Positions 17,458 to 25,907 of a stretch of DNA of 64,000 nt are shown here, piece by piece (position 1 is the first letter of the stretch; each line of letters opens with the position of its first letter). Source of the stretch: DAHUXT01 sp036273675 (GTDB taxonomy: Bacteria > Chloroflexota > Ktedonobacteria > Ktedonobacterales > JADMIN01). The position numbers and the translations under genes are program-made. The notes under the pieces are model-generated. The model worked only from the letters and a program-made list of their open reading frames with translations, did no database searches and was not told the DNA's origin. The stretch spans positions 62,001 through 126,000 of the forward strand of contig DASUHD010000170.1 of NCBI GenBank assembly GCA_036273675.1. The letters run 5' to 3'.

Positions 17458-18759
17458 ATGATCGAACGGTACACCCGGCCTGAGATGGCTCGGGTCTGGT
17501 CGGATGAAAATAAGCTCGATACGTGGCTGCGGGTGGAATTGCTGGTCTGCGAGGGTTGGGCGCGTGAGGGCGTCATCTCTGCTGATGATATGGCGAAGTT
17601 ACGCGAGGCGACCTATGATCTAGCGCGCGCCCGCGAACTTGAGGCCGAGATTCACCACGATGTGATCTCATTCCTGAGATCTGTTCAGGAGCGCCTGGGG
17701 CCAGAAGGGCGGCTGCTACATCTTGGCCTCACATCATCCGACATGCTCGACACTTCCCTGGCGGTGCAACTGGTACAGGCTGGCGCGCTTCTGCGCGAGC
17801 AACTCGACGCGCTGACCGAGACCACCACGCTGGCTGCGCTCCGATACCGCACCACCTTGATGGTTGGGCGGACCCACGGCATCCACGCCGAGCCGACGAC
17901 CTTTGGCTTCAAGCTGGCGATGTGGGTGGATGAACTGCGCCGCTGCCGGGTACGACTGGACCACGCCACCGACACGGTCGCCGTTGGCGCGATCTCGGGC
18001 GCTGTCGGCACCCATGCCACCGTGCCGCCGAGCATCGAAGAATATGTCTGCGCCGAACTGGGACTTCAGCCCGCGCCGGTCTCCACGCAAATCATCCAAC
18101 GCGACCGTCACGCCGAATTCGTCAGCGTGCTGGCGCTTATCGGCTCCTCACTAGACAAAATGGCGCAGGAAATCCGTCATCTACAACGCACCGAGTTGGG
18201 TGAAGCATTCGAGCCATTTGGCGCGCAGCAGCAGGGTTCGTCTGCCATGCCCCACAAGCGCAACCCAGAGAAGTGCGAGCGCATCTGTGGGCTGGCAAGA
18301 GTACTACGCGGGCATGCCGTCACCGCGATGGAAAACGTCGCGCTCTGGCACGAGCGCGATATCAGCCATTCCTCCGCCGAGCGGATTATCCTGCCGGACA
18401 GCACAGGATTGCTCCACTATATGCTCTGGCTCTTCAACTCGGTCATGCTGGGGCTAGAGGTGGATGAGGAACGCATGCGCGCCAACCTGGAGATGACGCG
18501 CGGACTCATCTACTCGTCGCGCATCCTGCTGGCGCTGGTGGACAAAGGGATGGATCGCCAGGAGGCCTATAAGCTGGTGCAGCGCAACGCGCAGAAGGTC
18601 TGGCGTAATGACGACCAGGGCCAGGGGTTGCTGGCGATGCTCAAAGACGACCCCGAGGTCATGGCCCACTTCACGGCGAACGAACTCGACGAAATTGCCG
18701 ACCCCAGAGCGTATCTCATCCACATCGATACCGCGTTCGAGCGCCTGCGCCTGCTATAA
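17458..18759 (+). CDS. purB: Adenylosuccinate lyase
   Basis: Catalyses two fumarate-releasing steps of purine synthesis (SAICAR to AICAR and adenylosuccinate to AMP). The 433-residue protein carries the superfamily signature SSAMPHKRNPEKCE near residue 262, the TSSDMLDTS segment near 92-100, and GRTHGIHAEPTTFG near 138. AAGGAG stands seven bases before the ATG. It is not in a purine operon here; the broken DUF3224 gene lies upstream and the RCK genes converge from the other side. Confidence 0.97.
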   Translation: MIERYTRPEMARVWSDENKLDTWLRVELLVCEGWAREGVISADDMAKLREATYDLARARELEAEIHHDVISFLRSVQERLGPEGRLLHLGLTSSDMLDTSLAVQLVQAGALLREQLDALTETTTLAALRYRTTLMVGRTHGIHAEPTTFGFKLAMWVDELRRCRVRLDHATDTVAVGAISGAVGTHATVPPSIEEYVCAELGLQPAPVSTQIIQRDRHAEFVSVLALIGSSLDKMAQEIRHLQRTELGEAFEPFGAQQQGSSAMPHKRNPEKCERICGLARVLRGHAVTAMENVALWHERDISHSSAERIILPDSTGLLHYMLWLFNSVMLGLEVDEERMRANLEMTRGLIYSSRILLALVDKGMDRQEAYKLVQRNAQKVWRNDDQGQGLLAMLKDDPEVMAHFTANELDEIADPRAYLIHIDTAFERLRLL

Positions 18760-18768
18760 GAGATAGAG

Positions 18769-18795
18769 GGCCGGGTAAAACCATCCTCCCCGGCC
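18769..18795. terminator. Candidate hairpin between convergent purB and RCK genes
   Basis: A 7-bp stem GGCCGGG/CCCGGCC (18769-18775, 18789-18795) with a 13-base loop lies 10 bases after the purB stop. It lacks a T-tract in either direction, so it may stabilise mRNA ends rather than terminate by itself. Confidence 0.35.
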
Positions 18796-18841
18796 TCGGA
18801 ACGCATGGGGAGGTTATCAACCAATGGGAAGCCGGTCTTCC

Positions 18842-19516
18842 TTACGAACGCGCCCCAGTCTCATTCAAGAGCCGCTCCCGGAGCGATAGCTCACCTTCCG
18901 CCGTGACCAGCGCGAAGATGTGATCCTCCGGGAGAATCACCGTGTCACCCGTAGGAGTCAGATTGGTGTCGCCGCGCACGATCAGCGCTAGATTGACCGA
19001 GTTGGGCAGGCTCATCGAGCGCACCGTCTTGCCAGCGGCGGGCGAAGTAGGAGGAACCGTCAGCTCTACCAGCCCCAGGCCAGCATCCGTCAGAGTCATG
19101 AGTGGCACTAGCGTATGATGCGGTAGCTGCGCCTCGATCATGTGCAGAATTGACTGCGTCGGGCTGACGACGACATCAATGCCGAGCTTGCGAAAAAGCC
19201 CTTCGTTGCGAGGATTGTTCACGCGCGCGATGGTCGTGGCGACATGGAAGCGCGCCTTGGCTACCTGGCAGATAACCAGATTGTCCTCGTCATCACCTGT
19301 CACCGCGATGACCAGATTCGCGCGCGAGGCGCCAACCTCCGCCAACGTGCGCGCTTCACACGCGTCACCGCGAACGATAGAATTGCTCAACTCTTCGGCC
19401 AGGCGCTCGACACGCCGACTATCTTTCTCCAGCAGCACCACTTCATGGCCCTGCTCGATAAGCCCTTTCGCCAGGTAATAGCCGACCTGCCCGCCACCAC
19501 CGATAACGATATACAT
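18842..19516 (-). CDS. RCK-domain (TrkA/KtrA-like) potassium channel regulator, copy 2
   Basis: A 224-residue cytoplasmic regulatory subunit. The N-terminal Rossmann fold (MYIVIGGGGQVGYYLAKGL, then VVLLEKD) binds NAD(H) or adenine nucleotides, and the C-terminal TrkA-C domain (about 140-215) ends with LPEDHIFALVTAEGEL. It starts 4 bases after the upstream RCK gene's stop, so the two are coupled. No TrkH/KtrB membrane subunit is nearby, so the partner must lie elsewhere. Confidence 0.9.
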   Translation of the reverse strand: MYIVIGGGGQVGYYLAKGLIEQGHEVVLLEKDSRRVERLAEELSNSIVRGDACEARTLAEVGASRANLVIAVTGDDEDNLVICQVAKARFHVATTIARVNNPRNEGLFRKLGIDVVVSPTQSILHMIEAQLPHHTLVPLMTLTDAGLGLVELTVPPTSPAAGKTVRSMSLPNSVNLALIVRGDTNLTPTGDTVILPEDHIFALVTAEGELSLRERLLNETGARS

Positions 19517-19520
19517 AGGT

Positions 19521-20030
19521 CTAGTGCTTCTCCCCAGTGGCCGCAGGCGTTGTCAGCGGCTTCCCAGCGGTGGCATGTGGAACGGCCCGGCCTTCGGCAA
19601 TGGATTGCACAGCCGACTTGGTGCGGGGCGCATCATCGATGAGCGCTGTCTTGATAAGCTTCGCGCCAACAACCGTTGGAGAGATGCTCTCCAGGCCAAG
19701 CGCATTGTACGTTTCTTGCCTGATCGGGTCATAAATGCGGCAGATCACTTTTTGAACGCCAAAGATATGTCTAGCGATCTGGGCTGCCAGGATATTGCGA
19801 TTGTCGCCATTGGTCACAGCCGCGAACGCGTCGGTATCTTCGATGCCCGCACGCATGAGCACATCTTCGTCCGTGCCATCGCCGACGATTGTCGCGCCAC
19901 CGAAGTTTGATCCCAGGCGTTCAAACGCCTCGCTGTTGAGGTCAATGACAGTGACCTCGTGACCGTCTTTGATCATGATATTGGCTAGCGTCGCCCCCAC
20001 GCGCCCGCAGCCAAGAATCAGCAGTCTCAT
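19521..20030 (-). CDS. RCK-domain (TrkA/KtrA-like) potassium channel regulator, copy 1
   Basis: A 169-residue protein, mostly the RCK-N Rossmann domain (MRLLILGCGRVGATLANIM, then VTVIDLN), with a short C-terminal tail rather than a full TrkA-C domain. The start at 20030 has GAAGGG five bases upstream; a longer frame to 20084 lacks support. It is first in a two-gene operon with the longer RCK protein. Paired RCK genes of unequal type resemble the CeoB/CeoC arrangement of Actinobacteria. Confidence 0.88.
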   Translation of the reverse strand: MRLLILGCGRVGATLANIMIKDGHEVTVIDLNSEAFERLGSNFGGATIVGDGTDEDVLMRAGIEDTDAFAAVTNGDNRNILAAQIARHIFGVQKVICRIYDPIRQETYNALGLESISPTVVGAKLIKTALIDDAPRTKSAVQSIAEGRAVPHATAGKPLTTPAATGEKH

Positions 20031-20122
20031 AGTCCCTTCTTCTCCGGCAGATGGCCGGAGTGTGTCCTTCATGCGCCCGGCCACTGAAAACCCTTGTTCA
20101 CATCGGCAATTGGCGCCAGCAA

Positions 20123-20128
20123 ATTATA
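20123..20128 (-). promoter_or_regulatory. Candidate -10 box for the RCK operon; surrounding gap has no gene
   Basis: The minus strand reads TGTATAAT here, a perfect hexamer with a TG just before it, predicting a leader of about 86 bases before 20030. No convincing -35 is seen. The rest of the gap 20130-20396 contains nothing I can support as a gene or RNA. Confidence 0.42.
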
Positions 20129-20396
20129 CATGGGATAGCAAATCATTTGCCACTGTGCGCCAGTTGCACTACCATGCAGGGATATCCAATCGGCCATATC
20201 AGCTATACCTGGGCCAGCCCGAGGCAGCCCAATACTATGATGTCAACGCTATTGCATACTCAATGCCTATCATAGCACCATGCCATAGGACAAAACTCCC
20301 TCTCCACCCAGCAGAACCGTGACGGGAACCGAGCCAGGTGGGGAGGTAATGAACGCCCAACGCGCTCGTCGTCGCGCTCGTGGCTATGACTACAGA

Positions 20397-21911
20397 TCAG
20401 TAGGCTTTGGCGAAGACGGCCCATGCCGCTGATGGACGTCCACAGTGAACGCATACGCCGCTGCCATCGGGCTGTTCCAGCGGCAGGCAGCGGATCGTCG
20501 CCTGCGTTTCGGCTTTGATTTGCGCCTCGCATTCGGCGTCGCCACACCACCAGCCTTCGACGAAACCGAGACGCTCGCGGTCGGCCATCAGCGCCTGGAA
20601 CTCGTCATAGCTGTTCACCGAGTAGGTGCGGCTCTTACGGAACGCCAACGCCTGGTCAAAGAGCGCCTGCTGAATCTCATCGAGCAATGTAGTGACCTGC
20701 TCAGCCACGGCCTCGCGCGCAACCGTGCGCTTGTCTGTTCGGTCGGTCCGTGGCACGAGCACCACCTGGCCGTTCTGTGCGTCACGCGGGCCAATCTCTA
20801 TACGTACCGGCACGCCTCGTAGTTCCCAATGGCTATACTTGAATCCGGGTCGCTCCTCTCGCCAGTCCGATTTGACGCGCACGCCTGCCGCGCGCAGCGA
20901 TTGCTCCACCTCGCTCACCAACGCCGCCACGGCCTCGCGCTCCTCATCTTTACGCCAGATGGGAACGATCACCGCCTGAGTTGGAGCCACTCGTGGCGGC
21001 ATCCGCAGGCCCGAGGCGTCGCCGTGTACCATGATGACACCGCCGACCATGCGAGTACTCGCGCCCCAGCTCGTCGTCCAGGCAGTCTTCACCTCGCCGT
21101 CGGCGTCCTGGAACTTGATATCGAAGCTCCGCGCGAAGTTCTGCCCCAGATTGTGCGAGGTCGCCGCCTGAAGCGCCTTGCCATCGCCCATCATTGCCTC
21201 CAGCGAGTACGTTCGCAATGCGCCCGCGAAGCGCTCGCTCTCGCTCTTGAGGCCCGCGATCACCGGAATCGCCAGCTCCTTCTCCAGAAAGTCCTGATAG
21301 ACCTGCCGCAAAATCAGCATTGTCTCGGCCTGCGCCTCATCCTCGGTCCGGTGAACAGTATGGCCTTCCTGCCAGAGAAACTCGGTTGTCCGCAGGAAGG
21401 GCCGCGTGCGCTTCTCCCAGCGGACGACGTTGCCCCACTGGTTATAGAGCAGCGGTAGATCACGATAGCTCTGTACCCACTGGGAATACATATAACCGAT
21501 GACCGTCTCCGAGGTGGGGCGCACGACCAGCGGCTCGGCCAATTCCTCTTTGCCCGCACGCGTCACCCACGCTACCTCAGGCGCGAACCCTTCGACGTGC
21601 TCGGCCTCGCGCTCGATAAAGCTCTTGGGGATGAACAGTGGAAAGTAGGCGTTTTCGTGGCCGGTCGCCTTGATGCGATCATCCATCCGCCGCACCATAT
21701 TCTCCCACAGCGCGTAGCCGTAGGGGCGAATGACCATGCAGCCGCGCACCGGTGATTCGTCGGCCAGCTCGGTCTTGTAGACGAGATCCTGATACCACTG
21801 CGAGAAATCGTCACGGTCGGCAAGATCCTCGACCAGCTTCTCCGCCTTCACACCGTTCGTCTTCTTGTCATCAGCCAGTTTTTTGCTCTTTTTGCCCGTC
21901 GTATCCGCCAC
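20397..21911 (-). CDS. proS: Prolyl-tRNA synthetase, archaeal/eukaryotic-type
   Basis: Charges tRNA-Pro. The 504-residue protein has no bacterial editing insert between motifs 2 and 3 and carries the C-terminal extension typical of the archaeal/eukaryotic type, here with zinc-ligand candidates (WWCGDAECE and CVHCGRPS). Class II motif 2 is in RWEKRTRPFLRTTEFLWQEGHT. Translation starts with GTG at 21911, with AAAGG seven bases and AGGAGG further upstream. The N-terminus is Lys-rich. A T-box leader upstream (next entry) with a proline specifier supports both the assignment and the mode of regulation. Confidence 0.96.
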   Translation of the reverse strand: MADTTGKKSKKLADDKKTNGVKAEKLVEDLADRDDFSQWYQDLVYKTELADESPVRGCMVIRPYGYALWENMVRRMDDRIKATGHENAYFPLFIPKSFIEREAEHVEGFAPEVAWVTRAGKEELAEPLVVRPTSETVIGYMYSQWVQSYRDLPLLYNQWGNVVRWEKRTRPFLRTTEFLWQEGHTVHRTEDEAQAETMLILRQVYQDFLEKELAIPVIAGLKSESERFAGALRTYSLEAMMGDGKALQAATSHNLGQNFARSFDIKFQDADGEVKTAWTTSWGASTRMVGGVIMVHGDASGLRMPPRVAPTQAVIVPIWRKDEEREAVAALVSEVEQSLRAAGVRVKSDWREERPGFKYSHWELRGVPVRIEIGPRDAQNGQVVLVPRTDRTDKRTVAREAVAEQVTTLLDEIQQALFDQALAFRKSRTYSVNSYDEFQALMADRERLGFVEGWWCGDAECEAQIKAETQATIRCLPLEQPDGSGVCVHCGRPSAAWAVFAKAY

Positions 21912-21981
21912 GATGATGCCTTTCCCTCCTGGCGGCGACTCGCGCCAGGCGCATAACTTAACACGCTAATACAACACAACA

Positions 21982-22302
21982 ACAAGCCCGCCCTCTGGAC
22001 CTAAATCCTTGGAGGGCGGGCTTGTTTTCCCGCGATACCACCTACCTTTGAACGCTACCAACCGCCAATTCCTGACGATAGTTAACATCCCTCACTGCCT
22101 GCCGCGCCGGACATTATCCTCGCGGAAGGCTATCCTATGATAACGGTGGATGGCCGATAACCTTACCCTCTATGTCACAGAGGTTCGGTTATTGCTCGTG
22201 GGGTGGGTTCGGCGGGAGCCCCACACCGGCTTTCACTCTCCCGGCTCGCTGCATAATGGGGTGGTCACCACCTACTGGTCCCGGTCGTCGCGGATGTCTT
22301 CT
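21982..22302 (-). ncRNA. T-box riboswitch leader of proS, proline specifier CCC
   Basis: Read on the minus strand, the leader has the Stem I distal segment (GCGAGCCGGGAGAGTGAAAG near 22249-22230), the specifier region GAA-CCC-ACC (22210-22202, CCC at 22207-22205), the conserved T-box AGGTGGTATCGCGGG (22043-22029), and a 14-bp terminator stem (about 22025-21982) followed by a T/G-rich run. CCC is a proline codon, matching the downstream gene. Uncharged tRNA-Pro should favour the antiterminator and allow proS transcription. The U-run is weak. Confidence 0.88.
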
Positions 22303-22308
22303 GCCAGA

Positions 22309-22338
22309 AGTTTATGCTGTTACTACCGAGAACGTCAA
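22309..22338 (-). promoter_or_regulatory. Promoter of the T-box-proS unit
   Basis: TTGACG (22338-22333) and TAAACT (22314-22309) are 18 bases apart on the minus strand, just after the flavoprotein stop at 22345. The predicted transcript starts near 22302, which contains all T-box elements. Confidence 0.62.
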
Positions 22339-22344
22339 GCGCGG

Positions 22345-23658
22345 CTACGCCTCCGGCTGGCCGACGCTGGCGCTGGCAACCTCAGCCTCCGTCACAGGAG
22401 CCTGACGACCCAGGCGCTGCATGGCAACGTCGAAGAACTTGCGCGAGCCAGTGCGCAGAAGTCCGGGATTCTTTCGGAGCACGCCGAGGAACAGACCAAC
22501 ACTGTAGTCGCCACGCAGCAACTCCGCAGCCTGCGCCGGAGAGAGCCGTCGAAGAATCTCGACGCCTTCATCCCAACGGGCATCGCTCCAGCGGGCGATA
22601 CGCTGATTCACGATGTACGAGATATCCATCTCTCGCCCAAATCGGGCGCGCCACTGGCGATCATACCGGCCCAGGAACTGCGCGCTGCTATCCCCCGCAC
22701 GCGCCGCCTCCGCCGCCACTGTCCCCGCCATCTGGCCGCTGTAGATCGCGAAGCGAATACCCTCGCCAACCAGCGTTGACCCGTGGCCCGCTGAGTCGCC
22801 GGTCGCGATCAGGCCATCCGAGACAAAATGCTCGACCACACCCTCGGATGGGAAGAGGCCGGTGTGATATTCGACTGGGCTTGATCCGGCGAAGTCGGGC
22901 GCAAGCGATGGCAGCCGCTGGACAAATGTATCAAGATACTCGCGGGCATCTTCATCCACATCGGGCCGGATGACGCCAACGCCCAACCGCACGCGTCCCT
23001 TGCCACGTGGGAATGCCCAGGCGTAGCCAGCTGGCGCTACCTGGCTCCCCATAATCAAATACAGCGTATCTGGGTCGTAATGGGGCGCGACGAGATCGTA
23101 TTCCGCCCCGTAGCCGTAGCGCTTGAATCCCTGGCGCAGTCCCATCTTCGTCACAAGAGTGCTCGAAAAGCCGCTGGCATCGACCACGACCGACGCGCGC
23201 CACTGGCCCACTCGATTGCGATGGTCCTTCGCGACCACACCGACGACACGCCCATCCTCAAGGATCGGCCCCTCGACGGGAGAGTTGGGATGCAGCGTCG
23301 CGCCTGCCCGGACCGCGCGCCCGGCAAGATGCTGGTAGACGCCGCGCACGTCCAGCACGCAGCACACTGGCTCGGGGTACTCGAATCGCGCCTCGCGGTT
23401 GGGCGAGAGAAACGCCACGTGCTTAATAGGATGGTAAAGGTCAGCGGGTATTCCAAGCGCCTTCATATCGGCAACCCAGCTTCCGCCGCTAGTGTGAACC
23501 GGGTAGCCAATTTCCTTCTGTCGCTCGAGCACCGCGACTGATGCTCCACCGCTCGCTGCCGCCTCGGCCGCGCTCAGCCCGGCTGGCCCGCCGCCCACTA
23601 TCAGCACGTCCACCGTGCGCACGTCGTCCGCTTCGCTCGCCTGCTCGCTGCCCGTCAT
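22345..23658 (-). CDS. FAD-dependent geranylgeranyl reductase family oxidoreductase
   Basis: A 437-residue flavoprotein of the p-hydroxybenzoate hydroxylase fold. It has the N-terminal dinucleotide motif VDVLIVGGGPAGLSAAEAAA, the middle VVVDASGFSS, and LIATGDSAGHGSTLVGEGI for FAD. Members reduce isoprenoid chains of lipids, chlorophyll or quinones, and some are halogenase or hydroxylase-like. Reduction of menaquinone or lipid prenyl chains is plausible because isoprenoid (fni) and menaquinone genes occur in the same window. GAGGCG lies about 6 bases before the ATG. Confidence 0.87.
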   Translation of the reverse strand: MTGSEQASEADDVRTVDVLIVGGGPAGLSAAEAAASGGASVAVLERQKEIGYPVHTSGGSWVADMKALGIPADLYHPIKHVAFLSPNREARFEYPEPVCCVLDVRGVYQHLAGRAVRAGATLHPNSPVEGPILEDGRVVGVVAKDHRNRVGQWRASVVVDASGFSSTLVTKMGLRQGFKRYGYGAEYDLVAPHYDPDTLYLIMGSQVAPAGYAWAFPRGKGRVRLGVGVIRPDVDEDAREYLDTFVQRLPSLAPDFAGSSPVEYHTGLFPSEGVVEHFVSDGLIATGDSAGHGSTLVGEGIRFAIYSGQMAGTVAAEAARAGDSSAQFLGRYDRQWRARFGREMDISYIVNQRIARWSDARWDEGVEILRRLSPAQAAELLRGDYSVGLFLGVLRKNPGLLRTGSRKFFDVAMQRLGRQAPVTEAEVASASVGQPEA

Positions 23659-23822
23659 GGATTCGCCTCGCTCGTCAGTCTATAGTAGAATGCTGCATAC
23701 GCGCTGTGACGCATGAGGCCTCGACCCATTAATGCATGGCCACGCGCCGCGCTGATCCAGGCCACTATATCACACACAAGCAGGCAGGCTCACAACGCGG
23801 CCAGGGTTGTATGTGACGAGCG

Positions 23823-24536
23823 CTACGAAGGCTCGTCCGGCGAAACGTCCGCTTCGGTCGTCGGAGGCTTATGCAGCGCATGGTGACGGTGGAAGTGGAG
23901 CGCAATGCGGTAGAGCGTCAATCGCCCCCAGAAGTGGTGAACCACCAGTATCGTGAGCAGGACCACCACCACCACAATCGCGCCGATTGTGCCGAACTGC
24001 TGGAAGTACTCGATGGCGCTGACATAGTTCTTGCCAAGCGCCGCGCCAATGATCGTGACGATACCGCAATACAGCAGCGAGCCAGCCGCCGTCCCTAGCA
24101 GAAATGTCGGCAGATTGATCCGCGCGGCGCCCATCATAAATGAGCCGTACGTGCGCACCATCGGCGTCTCACGCGCGATGAAGACGCCCAGCGCTCCTCG
24201 GTGACGCAGCCAGAGCTCGATGTGGTCAGCCCGCGCCTGCGTCAGCCCCACAAAGCGCCCGACACGCGCTATCGCTGGTGTGCCAGCCCGGTCGCCGATG
24301 TAATAGGCGGCTGAGGAAAAGAGCAGGCACCCGACCGATGCGGCGACGATCACCAGAATAAGGTTGATAACTGATCCGGCCTGGGTCGTCAATGAACCAG
24401 CGAAGAGCATCAATGGTTCGATAGGCACGCCAATGCCAGAGCTTTCCAGCCCAACCCAGACAGCAATGATGCCATAGACAACGAGTGCGGGTACGGTCTC
24501 CATCACCTGAAGGATATGCTGGATGAACTGCTCCAT
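23823..24536 (-). CDS. DedA (SNARE-associated/VTT domain) family membrane protein
   Basis: A 237-residue integral membrane protein. Conserved DedA landmarks include ESSGIGVPIEPLMLFAGSL in the first reentrant region and ARETPMVRTYGSFMMGAARI, the family's Arg-rich loop, then AAGSLLYCGIV. DedA proteins act in lipid carrier recycling (undecaprenyl phosphate or phospholipid scrambling) and membrane-potential homeostasis. The frame extends to 24800 but GAGGAG 9 bases upstream supports ATG 24536; an ATG at 24545 is also possible. The C-terminus is His-rich and cytosolic. Confidence 0.9.
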   Translation of the reverse strand: MEQFIQHILQVMETVPALVVYGIIAVWVGLESSGIGVPIEPLMLFAGSLTTQAGSVINLILVIVAASVGCLLFSSAAYYIGDRAGTPAIARVGRFVGLTQARADHIELWLRHRGALGVFIARETPMVRTYGSFMMGAARINLPTFLLGTAAGSLLYCGIVTIIGAALGKNYVSAIEYFQQFGTIGAIVVVVVLLTILVVHHFWGRLTLYRIALHFHRHHALHKPPTTEADVSPDEPS

Positions 24537-24813
24537 GCATCTCATCTCCTCGCTCATGGACCACGCGCGCAGCCGCATACCCAGGCCTCGTGGAACGGGG
24601 TAAACTGGATATTCGAGCGGCATGTGGTCGATTGCCCAGAGCGCTGCGCGTCGTGGCCCTCCCACTGGCACAGCCCAATCGCGCAACGAGTGTACTACTC
24701 GCGCACGCGGCAGACAAGTTCCCACCTCACAATCCACGCTCTGAGAGGCATACGCTCCCGTGGTAGCGCAGTGATTCCAGCAGGATAGGCAGCTAGGCAA
24801 CGCACCGCCCGCA

Positions 24814-24843
24814 TTGACGCTCCATTCGCCGCGAACCTATACT
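24814..24843 (+). promoter_or_regulatory. Promoter of the zinc/HTH protein gene
   Basis: TTGACG (24814-24819), an 18-base spacer and TATACT (24838-24843). Predicted transcription starts near 24850, about 72 bases before the gene. The remainder of the 24537-24813 gap between the divergent genes shows no supported gene. Confidence 0.65.
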
Positions 24844-24921
24844 GAATACGAGCCTCTGCTGCCACTATTGGCCTTTGGAAAGGGGCTTTGTATATTGCGC
24901 GATAGCAAGGGACGATGCGAC

Positions 24922-25773
24922 ATGTCCGAGAAGATGAGATGCGCCCACTGCGGTAAGCGATTCAAGCAGACAAATAAAAAACAGGTACTCTGTGCGGACT
25001 GTCTGGCGAAGGAGCGCCTGGCCAGGAAGAATGCGCCTGCCCAGGCGCAAACAGGCAGCGGGATGGCGACTCGCTCAGGACCGGGAACAGCGGCGCCCCC
25101 GATTACCATTGTCCAGGCGACACCACCGCCCGAAGAGGCGATCTTTGGCTCGCAGGCGCGCAACGCTGAACGGCACAGCGCACGCGGACCACAGCACGCG
25201 TCGCAGCCAGAGGCGACGCCACCCACAGCCACGACGCCTCCCGCCGCCAAGCCTGCGCCACAACAGCAGCCCGCGAAGAAGCCCGCGCAGCAAGAAAAGC
25301 GCACCCGTCCGCCGCGTCCTGCTCCCAAACCATACGAGCTGACCGACGAGATGCGCGCGGCCATCGAGCAACGCTATCTGGAGCTATCGCATCCTGTGGA
25401 ATTCGACGGTATCCGCACGCGGATTGCCGATGAGTTGAAGGCGCCTAAGCCAGTCGTGAAGCAGGTGGTCAGGGAGTTGCGCGCCAGACGGCAACTGCCC
25501 AGTTGGTGGGAGTTGCAGGCTTACAAAGGCAGCGACGAAACGCTGGAACGTATCCGCGAGCGCTACCTGCCGCTGCTGCCGGTTCCGCCGATTGGGGTCC
25601 ACAAGCAGATCGCTAGCGACCTTCAGATGGATGCGCCGCAGGTATACCAGGCCATTCGTCGCCTGCGCGCCGAGATGAAGCTGCCTCAATATAATCCGCC
25701 CGATTCGCATACAAGCGACACGGCAGAGCCAGAACAAGCCTCCGTAGGCTCTGCCAATGCAAGCGCCGAATAG
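24922..25773 (+). CDS. Zinc-finger plus duplicated helix-turn-helix-like protein
   Basis: A 283-residue protein. The N-terminus has a four-cysteine finger (CAHCGKRF and CADC). A disordered linker (about 38-150), rich in Ala, Pro, Gln and Lys, follows. The C-terminal half holds two tandem units of about 60 residues, starting AIEQRYLELSHPVEFDGI and ERIRERYLPLLPVPPIGV, each with an ERY/QRY opening helix, a central IADEL or IASDL and a closing basic helix (RELRARRQLP, RRLRAEMKLP). The alignment suggests an internal duplication of a winged-helix-like fold. DNA binding is inferred. The start was chosen for AAGGGA upstream. Confidence 0.72.
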   Translation: MSEKMRCAHCGKRFKQTNKKQVLCADCLAKERLARKNAPAQAQTGSGMATRSGPGTAAPPITIVQATPPPEEAIFGSQARNAERHSARGPQHASQPEATPPTATTPPAAKPAPQQQPAKKPAQQEKRTRPPRPAPKPYELTDEMRAAIEQRYLELSHPVEFDGIRTRIADELKAPKPVVKQVVRELRARRQLPSWWELQAYKGSDETLERIRERYLPLLPVPPIGVHKQIASDLQMDAPQVYQAIRRLRAEMKLPQYNPPDSHTSDTAEPEQASVGSANASAE

Positions 25774-25907
25774 CACGGGGCCAGCACATCAGTCCAGGCG
25801 ACTGTTCGCCGGGTCGTCATCGTGTTAAGATTTGTGAACCAGACCAAATGTATGCTGGCAAATACTGGCGTGCGCGTGCGTGTTATCGACGACGAGGTGA
25901 TGGCGCG

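Noticed and set aside
20130..20396. Possible tRNA or small RNA between the RCK operon and proS
   Set aside because: No cloverleaf, T-loop motif or terminator hairpin could be drawn.
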